Positions 9,306 to 17,963 of a DNA stretch of 64,000 bases are shown piece by piece. The position numbers were made by a program, and so were the translations under genes. The stretch comes from Synergistales bacterium (GTDB lineage Bacteria > Synergistota > Synergistia > Synergistales > Aminiphilaceae), in assembly GCA_021736445.1 (NCBI GenBank), contig JAIPGA010000002.1, positions 1 through 64,000 on the forward strand, written 5' to 3'. Every line of letters begins with the position of its first letter. Within the stretch, counting starts at the first letter, position 1. Below the pieces are notes generated by a model. That model did no database searches, was not told the origin of the DNA, and saw only the letters and a program-made list of their open reading frames with translations.

Positions 9306-10547
9306 ATGAACAAGAGCAAAGCACGTACGTTACTTCCCCGCAATGAGGTGCCTGCGGCCCTTTCCGCGGCACTGGGCTTTCCTTGGGAGTTCCCCTATTC
9401 CACGACCCCAGTTGAACAGGCGATCGGACGCATCATCGCTACGGATGTCGCCGCATCTTCGGAGATTCCTCCCTTTACGAGGAGTCTCCGTGACGGCTAT
9501 GCCGTCCGCAGCCGTGATGTGAGTGGTGCGTCTGCCGCCCTCCCTGCATTCCTGCATTATAACGGCAGCGTGCCTATGGGCGGACTGCCCGAGCAAAAGG
9601 GTTCCGCCTTTTGTGCACAGGAAATCCATACGGGAGGTGTCCTCCCCGATGGGTACGATGCCGTGGTCATGCTTGAGGATACGGAGAGGACCGATGAGCT
9701 GATCGAAATCCGCAAGAGTATCCAGGCTGGGGAGAATGTGATCCAGAAGGGCGAAGAGATCGACAAGGGCGACATCGTTGTCCCCAGAGGGTCGAGGATC
9801 TCCTTTACGAACAGTGGCCTACTGTCGAGCCTGGGTGTGACCAAGGTCCCCTGTTTGCGTCCGCGGATCGGCATTATCAGCACCGGGGACGAGATCGTTC
9901 CGGCCGAGACGGACCCCCTCCCGCCGGGGACCTTCCGGGATGTCAACGCCTGGATGTTGATGGCGCTGTTCACGGAGTTGGGCTGTTCCGTGTCCCGTTA
10001 TGGTATCGCCCCCGATGACCCGCAGCGGATCGAAGCGCTTTTCGCAAAGGCCTATGAGGAAAGCGATGTTGTTTTGGTGAGCGGGGGCTCCTCTGTCAGT
10101 GTCCGGGACTATACGGAGGATCTTTTTGCTCATCTCGGTCATCCCGGACTGGTGGTTCAGGGGGTCAACATGAGCCCCGGCAAACCCACCCTCCTTGGTG
10201 GGAACAAAGGGGAGCGAAGGCTGGTGGCGGGTCTTCCCGGACACCCCCTCTCCTGTGTTGCCGTAAGCCTTTTTGTGGTTGTCCCTGTTCTCTTCTCGAG
10301 CCTGGGGTGGAGCGGGGCACGGGACTATTGGAAGGTGAAACGGGGTGCGCTGGCCCGTGACCTCGCGGGGCAAACCGGAGTGGAGGAGTTTGTCCCCTGT
10401 TCCTATGGGCCCTCAGGTGATGTCGTCCCGGAGCCATCGAAATCGGGGTATATCGGCGTGCTCCAGCGATGTGGCGGTTTTATCCGTCTTGCTGAAAACG
10501 AGGAAACGAAACGGCAAGGTGAGATGGTGGAGGTTTTCGAATGGTAG
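9306..10547 (+). CDS. moeA: Molybdopterin molybdenumtransferase MoeA
   Basis: Inserts molybdate (or tungstate) into adenylylated molybdopterin. 413 residues from ATG 9306, which has AGGGAGA at 9297-9303. Family marks include PPFTRSLRDGYAVRS near residue 45, GAVVMLEDTE-like DAVVMLEDTER near 115, RIGIISTGDEIVP in the MPT-binding (MoCF) domain near 188, GGSSVSVRDYTED near 258, and PGKPTLLGG...LPGHPLSCVAV near 290-320. The C-terminal domain IV ends in ENEETKRQGEMVEVFEW. It overlaps the next moeA-type gene by 7 bases (ATGGTAG). Two paralogs in tandem may serve different metals, which is inference only. Confidence 0.93.
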   Translation: MNKSKARTLLPRNEVPAALSAALGFPWEFPYSTTPVEQAIGRIIATDVAASSEIPPFTRSLRDGYAVRSRDVSGASAALPAFLHYNGSVPMGGLPEQKGSAFCAQEIHTGGVLPDGYDAVVMLEDTERTDELIEIRKSIQAGENVIQKGEEIDKGDIVVPRGSRISFTNSGLLSSLGVTKVPCLRPRIGIISTGDEIVPAETDPLPPGTFRDVNAWMLMALFTELGCSVSRYGIAPDDPQRIEALFAKAYEESDVVLVSGGSSVSVRDYTEDLFAHLGHPGLVVQGVNMSPGKPTLLGGNKGERRLVAGLPGHPLSCVAVSLFVVVPVLFSSLGWSGARDYWKVKRGALARDLAGQTGVEEFVPCSYGPSGDVVPEPSKSGYIGVLQRCGGFIRLAENEETKRQGEMVEVFEW

Positions 10548-12460
10548 TACAAAAGAATGTGTCGCTTGCAGAATGCTGGAGGATCCTTCGCGAGAAACTG
10601 GCGGGCTCTGTGGAACGGCCCGTCAAATTTCTGCAGCCTGATCAGGCGTTGGGCGGCCACCTTGCCGGGAGCCTCTACTCCAGGCGGAATGTGCCTCATT
10701 TCAACGCGTCGGCCGTAGATGGATATGCGCTCCGGGCTCAGGATTCCCGCAAGGCTTCTGCAGCGACACCCGTAACGTTTGAACAGGGGCAGTTCCAGTG
10801 GGTTAACACCGGGAATCATGTCCCCGCGCCCTGGGACGCCGTGGTGATGGTTGAGGACACCTCTCTGGACAGAGAGACGGGCACGCTCCAGGTCTCTCGT
10901 GCTGTACAGCTGGGGCAGAATGTGCGGGCTGTAGGCGAGGATGTCATGAAAGGACAGCTTGTGGGGTGTGCCGGCGACCCGGTCTCTCCCGCCCTGGCCT
11001 CGCTCTGCGTAGCGGCGGGACTGGAACAGCTTCCCGCATATGCTCCGCCGTCTGTCCACTTTATCCCCACAGGTGATGAAATCCTCTCCCAGGAGGAGTG
11101 GTTTCGGGGCACAGGGAAGGCCGGGCAGGTTGTGGAATCCAACTCCACGCTGCTCCACGGTTTCCTGCGGCAGTGGGGATTCCCCTTTTTTAAGAGAGCG
11201 TTGGTGCCCGACGAGCCCGAAGCGTTGCGGAATGCCATACGTCAGGCGTTGCCGCATTGTGATGTGCTGCTTTTGTCGGGGGGGACAGCAAAGGGGGATC
11301 GCGACCACTCCTATGAGGTCCTCTGCGAACTGGGTGAGGTGCTGTTCCGGGGGCTTTTGATGCGTCCGGGCCGACCGGCAATGGTAGGAATCGCAGAAGG
11401 CAAACCGGTTGTTTCCCTCCCGGGCTTTCCCATGTCCACGGCTGTGGTTGCCTGGTCGGTGCTCTATCCGATCCTCTCTTTCCTTCGAGACGGCACCTTT
11501 CCCGAAAGTGGCGATCGAATGCTGGAACAGGCAGTGGGCACGGTAGACAAGCAGGAATGCCGCCTTCTCATGCCTCATGCCTCGGTACAGGGCCAGCAGG
11601 AGTGGCTTCGGGTCAAGGGGGTTGATATCGAAGGCAGGAGATATGTCTGGCCTCTCCCCTCCGGTTCGAGTGTCCTCTGGTCTCTGGCAGAGGCTGATGG
11701 GCTTGTATTGCTGCCATCCGAATTGCTGGATGCACCAAAGGACTGGAGGGTTACCGTTTGGTTCCGGCGGACCGTCGAGTGGGACCAGCGGATACTGCTC
11801 CAGGGATCGAACGATCCCGGCCTGGAACGCAGTATCCCCTATGCACGGAAGCACGGCAGCCAGCTGCTCATCAGGAATACAGGCAGCCTTGGAGGGCTTA
11901 CGGCGCTTCGGAGAGGCGAAGCGCACCTGTCTGCCAGCCATCTCCTTGACCCGGAAACCGGGATCTACAACGAATCCTACATCAGACGTCTTGCCGATTC
12001 GAAGTGGCATCGACGGATTGTCTACTACCGGCAACAGGGCCTGATTGTGAAACCTTCTATGGCGGGGAGCGTACAGGGGATAGGCACCCTCGCCGAAGAG
12101 CAGCTGCGTTTTGTCAACCGGCAGCCCGGGGCGGGGACCCGTGTCTTGCTGGACACCATGCTGGAGGAAGAGGGTATCCCGCCTGCCGGCATTCCGGGGT
12201 ATGAGAACCAGAGTTTGACCCATCTTGATGCAGCTGCCAAGGTAGCGGCGGGGACTGCCGATGTGACGCTGGGTATCAAGGCAGCCGCCGATGCCTTTGG
12301 ATTGGCGTTCATCCCGATCCGTGAAGAGCCCTATGAACTGGTGATCCCCGATCGCTATATCCAGACGGTTCCGATTCAGGCCCTCCTGGAGACCATAGAA
12401 CAGGAACAGGATTGGAGGAAGGAGATCGAAGAGATGGGAGGCTACCGATGGCCGAGCTGA
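10541..12460 (+). CDS. MoeA-type protein fused to a periplasmic-binding-protein-like domain
   Basis: 639 residues in two parts. Residues 1 to about 400 are a second MoeA: HFNASAVDGYALRAQDS near 48, DAVVMVEDTSL near 100, VHFIPTGDEILS near 170, LLSGGTAKGDRDHSYEVL near 243, and RPAMVGIA...SLPGFPMSTAVV near 278-300. From about residue 405 to the end there is a PBP-like domain with RNTGSLGGLTALRRGEAHLS, RQQGLIVKP and RFVNRQPGAGTRVLLD, as found in MoeA-LysR-substrate-type fusions. That domain may sense molybdate, tungstate or another ligand; this is not visible from sequence. It lacks a signal peptide, so it acts in the cytoplasm. It overlaps moaA by 13 bases. Confidence 0.9.
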   Translation: MVVQKNVSLAECWRILREKLAGSVERPVKFLQPDQALGGHLAGSLYSRRNVPHFNASAVDGYALRAQDSRKASAATPVTFEQGQFQWVNTGNHVPAPWDAVVMVEDTSLDRETGTLQVSRAVQLGQNVRAVGEDVMKGQLVGCAGDPVSPALASLCVAAGLEQLPAYAPPSVHFIPTGDEILSQEEWFRGTGKAGQVVESNSTLLHGFLRQWGFPFFKRALVPDEPEALRNAIRQALPHCDVLLLSGGTAKGDRDHSYEVLCELGEVLFRGLLMRPGRPAMVGIAEGKPVVSLPGFPMSTAVVAWSVLYPILSFLRDGTFPESGDRMLEQAVGTVDKQECRLLMPHASVQGQQEWLRVKGVDIEGRRYVWPLPSGSSVLWSLAEADGLVLLPSELLDAPKDWRVTVWFRRTVEWDQRILLQGSNDPGLERSIPYARKHGSQLLIRNTGSLGGLTALRRGEAHLSASHLLDPETGIYNESYIRRLADSKWHRRIVYYRQQGLIVKPSMAGSVQGIGTLAEEQLRFVNRQPGAGTRVLLDTMLEEEGIPPAGIPGYENQSLTHLDAAAKVAAGTADVTLGIKAAADAFGLAFIPIREEPYELVIPDRYIQTVPIQALLETIEQEQDWRKEIEEMGGYRWPS

Positions 12461-13428
12461 TAGATACCCATGGTAGACAGCTGAACTACATGCGGGTCTC
12501 CGTTACGGATCGTTGTAACTTCCGTTGCCGGTACTGTATGCCGGAAGAGGGCATTCCATGGATCGCCCACGATGAGATTCTCAGCTACGAGGAGCTGCTT
12601 TCTCTCTTCTCTATTTTTTGGGAAATGGGAATCAGAAAGATCCGGCTCACCGGCGGAGAGCCCCTTGTCAGGAAGGGCCTTTTCTCCTTTATCAAGACCC
12701 TCCATGATTGTCTGCCCCGGATGAAGGTGGTGCTGACAACCAACGGTTCCCTGATTGAGCCACATATCCGGGAGATCCGCCAGTCCAGCTTGGCGGGGAT
12801 CAACGTCAGCATGGACACGCTGGACCCCGAAAGGTTCCACCATATGACACGCATCGGCCGACTGGAGAATGTGAGGCGTGGCATCGACGCTCTGGCACAC
12901 CATGCCGATATCCCCCTCAAGCTCAACACAGTCCTGATCCGGGGGTTCAACGATGGTGAGGTTGAGGATCTGATTGACTTCGCTTCGGAACACCGTGCCG
13001 TTCTGCGTCTGATCGAGTTCATGCCTCTTGACGAATCCGTATGGAATCGAGAACGGTTTATTTCCAGTGATGAAATCTTTACTCGTCTTCCTCAACAGGA
13101 TCAGTGGAAACGGCTTCCCGGAAAGGACAAGACGGCGGGACCGGCGGTGTATTACCAAAACAGCCGAACTGGCCAGAGGCTCGGGATCATCGCGGCGGTG
13201 TCCCACCACTTCTGTGCCACCTGTAATCGACTCCGCCTGACGGCCACCGGGGAGCTCAGAACCTGTCTCTTTAGCGAAACCGGCGCTCCATTGCGGGAGC
13301 TGCTGCGAAAGGGAGACCATCAGGCAGTCAGACGCCGTATCGAAAGCGCAGTCAAGGAGAAACCGATTGATTGGCGGGAATCCGCCGGAGAGCGGAACAA
13401 CAGCCATATGTCACGAATTGGGGGATAG
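12448..13428 (+). CDS. moaA: GTP 3',8-cyclase MoaA
   Basis: Radical SAM enzyme of the first step of molybdopterin synthesis. 326 residues from ATG 12448, which has GGGAGG at 12436-12441 and lies inside the end of the preceding gene. The radical SAM cluster motif CNFRCRYCMP is at about residues 21-30, the SAM-binding RLTGGEPLVRK near 67-77, and the C-terminal second iron-sulfur cluster ligands appear in HHFCATCNRLRLTATGELRTCLF near 249-271. The usual C-terminal Gly-Gly activating tail is represented by MSRIGG, the very last residues, as expected for MoaA. Confidence 0.95.
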   Translation: MAELIDTHGRQLNYMRVSVTDRCNFRCRYCMPEEGIPWIAHDEILSYEELLSLFSIFWEMGIRKIRLTGGEPLVRKGLFSFIKTLHDCLPRMKVVLTTNGSLIEPHIREIRQSSLAGINVSMDTLDPERFHHMTRIGRLENVRRGIDALAHHADIPLKLNTVLIRGFNDGEVEDLIDFASEHRAVLRLIEFMPLDESVWNRERFISSDEIFTRLPQQDQWKRLPGKDKTAGPAVYYQNSRTGQRLGIIAAVSHHFCATCNRLRLTATGELRTCLFSETGAPLRELLRKGDHQAVRRRIESAVKEKPIDWRESAGERNNSHMSRIGG

Positions 13429-13433
13429 ACATT

Positions 13434-13928
13434 TTGTCGTTAACTCATATTGATACGGAAGGTAGCCCTCAAATGGTCGATGTGGGCGGGAAATCGACCA
13501 CAGACCGGACCGCGGAGGCGGAAGGGTATGTCTCGCTCACCGAAGCCATCATGCAGGCCTTGCTGGACAGGACCGCGGAAAAAGGCGATGTGCTGACGAT
13601 TGCAGAGACGGCCGGAATCATGGGGGCAAAGAGGACGCCCGAGCTCGTTCCGCTCTGTCATAACATCAATTTGAACTCGGTGCAGCTTCACTGCACGCTT
13701 GATCGGGACAGACGAGTTGTTCATATCTCCTGTACCGTTGCCGCCAGAGAGGTCACGGGGGTTGAAATGGAAGCGTTGACCGGCGTATCCGTGGCTGCCT
13801 TGACGATATACGATATGTGCAAAGGCATCGACAAAGGGATGACAATTGGTCCGATACGACTGGTTCGTAAATCGGGGGGTAAGAGCGGTTCCTACCTGAT
13901 GGAGGAGAGACCGGAAGGAGCTGTGTAG
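13434..13928 (+). CDS. moaC: Cyclic pyranopterin monophosphate synthase MoaC
   Basis: Converts the MoaA product to cyclic pyranopterin monophosphate. Start set at TTG 13434, five bases after the moaA stop, because GGGGGAT at 13420-13426 gives normal spacing and the resulting N-terminus MSLTHIDTEGSPQMVDVG matches the usual MoaC start. The frame is open further upstream to 13371 but only within moaA. 164 residues; motifs include MVDVGGKSTTDRTAEAEG, LVPLCHNINLNSVQL near residue 70, and GVEMEALTGVSVAALTIYDM with KGIDKGM, the active-site helix. Confidence 0.93.
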   Translation: MSLTHIDTEGSPQMVDVGGKSTTDRTAEAEGYVSLTEAIMQALLDRTAEKGDVLTIAETAGIMGAKRTPELVPLCHNINLNSVQLHCTLDRDRRVVHISCTVAAREVTGVEMEALTGVSVAALTIYDMCKGIDKGMTIGPIRLVRKSGGKSGSYLMEERPEGAV

Positions 13929-13930
13929 CC

Positions 13931-14758
13931 ATGGCACGCATACTTCGTTTGCTTCACTACCCTGATATATGTGATGCCTTCGTCATGTTTGTTCACAGTA
14001 ATGAAGATGGGTCCCCAATGGTGAATGGCATCCCCAAGACGATATGGGCCGTTCCCCCGGGCCGCGACATACAGGCGGTGGGGGATGCGGAACAGGACGC
14101 TCTTCTCGTCACTGTCGAGGATTTCGAGCAATTACAACCGGGACGGTTTCTCGCGACCGAAGATGATGGGTGCGTTCTTTCCGTGGGCTCACCTGTGAAC
14201 GGGGCGGTCCCTCTTGAAGTAGTGCAACAGGCCTTCCTCACGCTATCACAGAGGGTTTCCGCTGTCGCTCCATTGCGGACTGGGATCCTTACCGTCAGTG
14301 ACAGGGGAAGCAGAGGTGAACGGCAGGACACCTCGGGGCCGGCGCTTGCGCAGCGAGCGAGAACAATAGGCTGTTCTGTGGAAGCCCAGAGGATTGTCCC
14401 CGATGAGAAAAACGCGATCACCGATGCACTGCGGGGGTGGACCGAGAAGGATGCCCTCCATTTGATACTGATAACGGGGGGTACCGGCCTTTCCGACAGG
14501 GACATTACCCCTGATGTTCTCTCCCAGATGGGGGAGAGGGTTATTCCCGGAATAGGTGAATACATGCGCTGGAAAGGGACGTTTTCAACAATGCATTCCA
14601 TCCTCTCCCGCGGTGTCGCCGTCACCGTGGGGCCAACGCTTGTGGTTTCCCTTCCGGGCAGCAAACGAGGAGCCCTGGAGTGTTTCGATGCCGTAGCTCC
14701 TGCGTTGCGCCACGGGATCGAGACAATAGGGGGCTGGACAGAGGACTGCGGACATTGA
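13931..14758 (+). CDS. MogA/MoaB-type molybdopterin adenylyltransferase with an extra N-terminal domain
   Basis: 275 residues. Residues from about 117 to the end form a MoCF_biosynth domain: LRTGILTVSDRGSRGERQD, LILITGGTGLSDRDITPD, a Glu-rich GIGEYMRW, MHSILSRGVAVTVGPTLVVSLPGS. These match MogA/MoaB, which adenylylates molybdopterin before metal insertion. The first 110 residues are not a standard part of MogA. Their end (DALLVTVEDFEQLQPGRFL) faintly resembles the end of a MOSC domain, but I would not assign it. The gene begins two bases after moaC and is the last of the cofactor cluster; moaD, moaE and mobA are not in the window. Confidence 0.85.
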   Translation: MARILRLLHYPDICDAFVMFVHSNEDGSPMVNGIPKTIWAVPPGRDIQAVGDAEQDALLVTVEDFEQLQPGRFLATEDDGCVLSVGSPVNGAVPLEVVQQAFLTLSQRVSAVAPLRTGILTVSDRGSRGERQDTSGPALAQRARTIGCSVEAQRIVPDEKNAITDALRGWTEKDALHLILITGGTGLSDRDITPDVLSQMGERVIPGIGEYMRWKGTFSTMHSILSRGVAVTVGPTLVVSLPGSKRGALECFDAVAPALRHGIETIGGWTEDCGH

Positions 14759-14820
14759 GGGAAGCATCGGCAGGCATCACAGGTACATAAGGGGTCTTCA
14801 TATAAAGGGGATTACGAGAT

Positions 14821-15933
14821 ATGCCTTCTTGGGAGGATTTTGTCCTCGGTGTGATCACCGGAGGAACCCTTCTGTCGTTGGCGACGCTGCTCGGACACCG
14901 TATCAGGGAAAGGCGGACGCCGACCCGAGGGGAAACCATCCACAATGCCGTGAGTATACGCCTTGCGATGGGGCCGAAGATCGTGGCCTTCGGAGGGGGG
15001 ACCGGTCTCTCAACCCTTCTTAAGGGATTGAAGGGGTTTACCAAAAACATCTCCGCTGTGGTGACCGTCACCGACGAAGGAGGCAGTTCGGGAAGGCTGC
15101 GGAAGGAATGGGGTGTTCTCCCTCCAGGTGATGTGCGGAACTGTATCGTCGCCCTTGCCGAGGATGACAGCGCACTCAATCGGCTGCTGAATTTCCGTTT
15201 TGATAAAGGGGATCTGTCAGGGCACAGCCTCGGGAATCTCCTTCTGCTGGCGGCGACGGAGCTGACAGGTGATTTCCGTCTGGCTGTAGAGGAGATGAAT
15301 TCGCTCCTTGCGATACGGGGGCAGGTCCTCCCGCTGACGACGGAATCCGTGGTCCTCCACGGGAGAACCACGGAAGGACGGCTGGTTCGTGGGGAGCTGG
15401 AGGTTTCCCGGCACGGGAGGGAGCTCCAGGATATATGGCTTGAGCCGAGGGGCGCAGCCCCGGTAAAGGATGTCCTTGATGCCGTCAAGGACGCCGAGAT
15501 GCTCGTGTTGGGGCCGGGAAGTCTGTTCACGAGTGTCCTTCCGAACCTGTTGATCTCCGAAGTAGCCGCTATGCTGCATATCACCAGGGTGCCGATTGTC
15601 TATGTGGCCAACCTCATGACCCAACCGGGAGAGACGGAAGGATTTTCGCTCATTGACCACCTGGACTGGGTGGAACACGTTTTGGGGCAGCCTCCCACGC
15701 ACATGGTGCTCAATGAAACCGCTGTTCCGCCGGAGATACGGGATCATTACGAAGAAGCCGGTGCTACGCCGCTTCGGATCGACGAAAGAGAACGGGACTA
15801 TCTGACCAGCGAACGACATGTCCAGGTCATATCCGGCGACTTTCTGCAGATGGCCGATGAGCTTGTTGTTCGCCATCATGGATACAGATTGGCGGAAACG
15901 CTGATCCGCATCGCCCGTGAAGCGCAGGAGTAG
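14821..15933 (+). CDS. yvcK: Gluconeogenesis factor YvcK/GlmR
   Basis: UDP-GlcNAc-binding CofD-like protein that in Firmicutes adjusts precursor supply for cell-wall synthesis. 370 residues. After an N-terminal extension of about 55 residues that includes a likely membrane segment (FVLGVITGGTLLSLATLLG, residues 7-25), the family core starts with KIVAFGGGTGLSTLLKGLK near 57. It continues with VTDEGGSSGRLRKE near 83, LPPGDVRNCIVALAED near 100, DLSGHSLGNLLLLA near 137, LGPGSLFTSVLPNLL near 230 and YVANLMTQPGETEGFS near 259. The membrane extension is a little unusual. It is followed by whiA after six bases, the order known from Gram-positive genomes, though without rapZ upstream. Confidence 0.9.
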   Translation: MPSWEDFVLGVITGGTLLSLATLLGHRIRERRTPTRGETIHNAVSIRLAMGPKIVAFGGGTGLSTLLKGLKGFTKNISAVVTVTDEGGSSGRLRKEWGVLPPGDVRNCIVALAEDDSALNRLLNFRFDKGDLSGHSLGNLLLLAATELTGDFRLAVEEMNSLLAIRGQVLPLTTESVVLHGRTTEGRLVRGELEVSRHGRELQDIWLEPRGAAPVKDVLDAVKDAEMLVLGPGSLFTSVLPNLLISEVAAMLHITRVPIVYVANLMTQPGETEGFSLIDHLDWVEHVLGQPPTHMVLNETAVPPEIRDHYEEAGATPLRIDERERDYLTSERHVQVISGDFLQMADELVVRHHGYRLAETLIRIAREAQE

Positions 15934-15939
15934 GTAGGC

Positions 15940-16896
15940 ATGGAAAGATTGGTCGACACCCTCTGGGAGGAGTGGCTTTCGGGGCCGACACCCGGCGGCA
16001 GTGCCTGTGTGAACGAGGAGATCCGGGGAATCCTGTGGGGGTTCGCCGCGCCACGGATGGAGGAGGAGACATTCCTGTTGTCCGGAGGGCGGTTGCGCAT
16101 TTTTCGGCGTCTTCGCAAACTATGGCCGAATTCCCAGTTTGCCGGGCAGTACGAGCTTGGTTCGCTGCTGGTGATTCCCCAGAAACGGCGGGGGAAGGTG
16201 GGGCTCCGCGTCCCGGGAGAGCTGTTTTCGCAGCTCCGTGCTCCGCCACAGAGGAGCGCTTCCGGCAGCTGGGCCTGGATACGGGGTGTATGGGGAACCA
16301 CAGGAGCGTTCTATATTCCCAAATCGGGGTACTATCTCCTCTTCCGTGTCGAAAAGCAGAAGAACGAGGAACAGATACTGGCGAGAGTGCTGCAGAGGCT
16401 CGGTGTGACCGTGGGGTTCCGAAGACGGGGGACCGTCACCGAATACCTCTTGCGTAACAAGAAAACCATTGTTATGTTTTTGGAGAGTATGCATCTTCCA
16501 TACACAGCACAGGCCTTACAGGAAAAGGGGAGAATGCGTGCACTCCGTGACCATGCCAACAAACAGGTGAACTGCGACGCTGCGAATATCAGGAAGTCAC
16601 TGGAGACCGCGTACAGACAGATCGCTCTGATCAATGCGCTGGAAGAGCGGGTGGGGCTTGGAGAACTTGCGCCGAAATTGCGGGAGCTGGTGGAACTCAG
16701 GAGACAGTACCCGAGCATTTCCCTCAAGGAGCTGGGGCAGCAGTTGTCACAACCTGTCAGTAAGAGCACCGTGGAATACCGATGGAACAAGATACGTCAA
16801 TATGCAGAGCTCATGTTGGGGGACACCTTTGAAGATCCTGCGCCGGAGGCCGGCGCAGAGGGTGCCCCAAAAACGAATCAGTATCGCAAGGAGTAA
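15940..16896 (+). CDS. whiA: WhiA-family DNA-binding protein
   Basis: 318 residues of the WhiA family, which couples a degenerate LAGLIDADG homing-endonuclease-like fold to a C-terminal helix-turn-helix and acts in division or chromosome segregation in Gram-positive bacteria. The N-terminal part has GSACVNEEIRGILWGFAAPR near residue 20 and AFYIPKSGYYLLFRVEK near 125. The middle has RDHANKQVNCDAANIRKS near 204. The C-terminal HTH is in YPSISLKELGQQLSQPVSKS with TVEYRWNKIRQYAE near 265-290. It lies between yvcK and the glycolytic genes, the conserved order. Confidence 0.9.
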   Translation: MERLVDTLWEEWLSGPTPGGSACVNEEIRGILWGFAAPRMEEETFLLSGGRLRIFRRLRKLWPNSQFAGQYELGSLLVIPQKRRGKVGLRVPGELFSQLRAPPQRSASGSWAWIRGVWGTTGAFYIPKSGYYLLFRVEKQKNEEQILARVLQRLGVTVGFRRRGTVTEYLLRNKKTIVMFLESMHLPYTAQALQEKGRMRALRDHANKQVNCDAANIRKSLETAYRQIALINALEERVGLGELAPKLRELVELRRQYPSISLKELGQQLSQPVSKSTVEYRWNKIRQYAELMLGDTFEDPAPEAGAEGAPKTNQYRKE

Positions 16897-16937
16897 CGCT
16901 AATCGCGAGTTGCGTATTTTGAAAGGGGGAAGGAAAC

Positions 16938-17960
16938 ATGGAAAAGACAAGGGTCGCCATTAATGGATTTGGGAGAATAGGACGTCTGACGCTGCGTTCG
17001 TTTTTCGAGGAAGGTTCGCCGGAAGGGAGAAATTTCGAGGTTGTCGCCATCAACGACTTGACCTCACCGGACAATCTGACCTACCTGTTCAAATACGACT
17101 CCGTGCATCGCCGTTTTGGCGGAAGCGTAGAGAGTAGCGGCGACGAGATGGTCATCAACGGGAAGCGCGTCAAGGTGCTGGCCGAACCCGATCCCTCCAA
17201 GCTTCCGTGGAAGGAGATGGGGGTTGACATCGTTGTGGAGTCCACAGGCCGTTTTGTGGAGGCCGACAAAGCGAAGGCACATCTCGATGCCGGCGCGAAG
17301 AAGGTCCTTATTTCGGCTCCGGCCAAACAGGAGGATCTGACCGTCGTGCTCGGCGTCAACGAGGAGCACTACGATCCGAGTCAGCACAGGATTGTCTCCA
17401 ATGCTTCCTGCACAACGAACTGCCTCGCCCCGTTAGTCAAGGTTCTGCACGACAGCTTCGGGGTGGAGAAGGGAGTCATGACGACAGCCCACTCCTACAC
17501 CAATGACCAGAAGATTCTGGATTTCCCCCATTCCAAATACACCCGTGGCAGAGCGGCGGCCCTTTCCATTATCCCCACTACAACAGGGGCGGCCAAGGCG
17601 ATCGGGAAGGTCATGCCGGAGATGCAGGGGAAGATGACCGGAATGGCGATGCGGGTACCGACGCCGGATGTCTCCATTGTCGACCTTTCCGTCGAGGTGA
17701 GCCGTGATACCGACAGAGACGCCGTCAACGCCGCGATGAAAGCAGCGGCCGAAGGACCCTTGCGGGGTATCCTCGCCTATGAAGAGGAGGATCTTGTGTC
17801 GGCTGATTTTGTGGGGGACAGCCATTCGGCCATCTTTATCCCCCAGCACACCATGGTGATCGGCAATCTCGTCAAGGTCCTCGGCTGGTATGACAACGAA
17901 TGGGGGTACAGCTGCCGGATCAATGATTTTGTCGATTACATGGTTTCAAAGGGGGTTTGA
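16938..17960 (+). CDS. gap: Glyceraldehyde-3-phosphate dehydrogenase
   Basis: NAD-dependent glycolytic enzyme, cytoplasmic. 340 residues. The Rossmann motif VAINGFGRIGRLTLRS lies at residues 6-21, the catalytic cysteine in SNASCTTNCLAPLVKVL near 154-170, and the catalytic histidine in TTAHSYTNDQ near 181. HSKYTRGRAAALSIIPT-type substrate-binding residues and WYDNEWGYSCR at the end are also clear. An AAGGGGGAAGGAAAC sequence precedes ATG 16938. It heads gap-pgk-tpiA, with pgk three bases downstream; transcription may start in or before whiA, since no convincing promoter is visible in the 41-base gap. Confidence 0.97.
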   Translation: MEKTRVAINGFGRIGRLTLRSFFEEGSPEGRNFEVVAINDLTSPDNLTYLFKYDSVHRRFGGSVESSGDEMVINGKRVKVLAEPDPSKLPWKEMGVDIVVESTGRFVEADKAKAHLDAGAKKVLISAPAKQEDLTVVLGVNEEHYDPSQHRIVSNASCTTNCLAPLVKVLHDSFGVEKGVMTTAHSYTNDQKILDFPHSKYTRGRAAALSIIPTTTGAAKAIGKVMPEMQGKMTGMAMRVPTPDVSIVDLSVEVSRDTDRDAVNAAMKAAAEGPLRGILAYEEEDLVSADFVGDSHSAIFIPQHTMVIGNLVKVLGWYDNEWGYSCRINDFVDYMVSKGV

Positions 17961-17963
17961 CCG

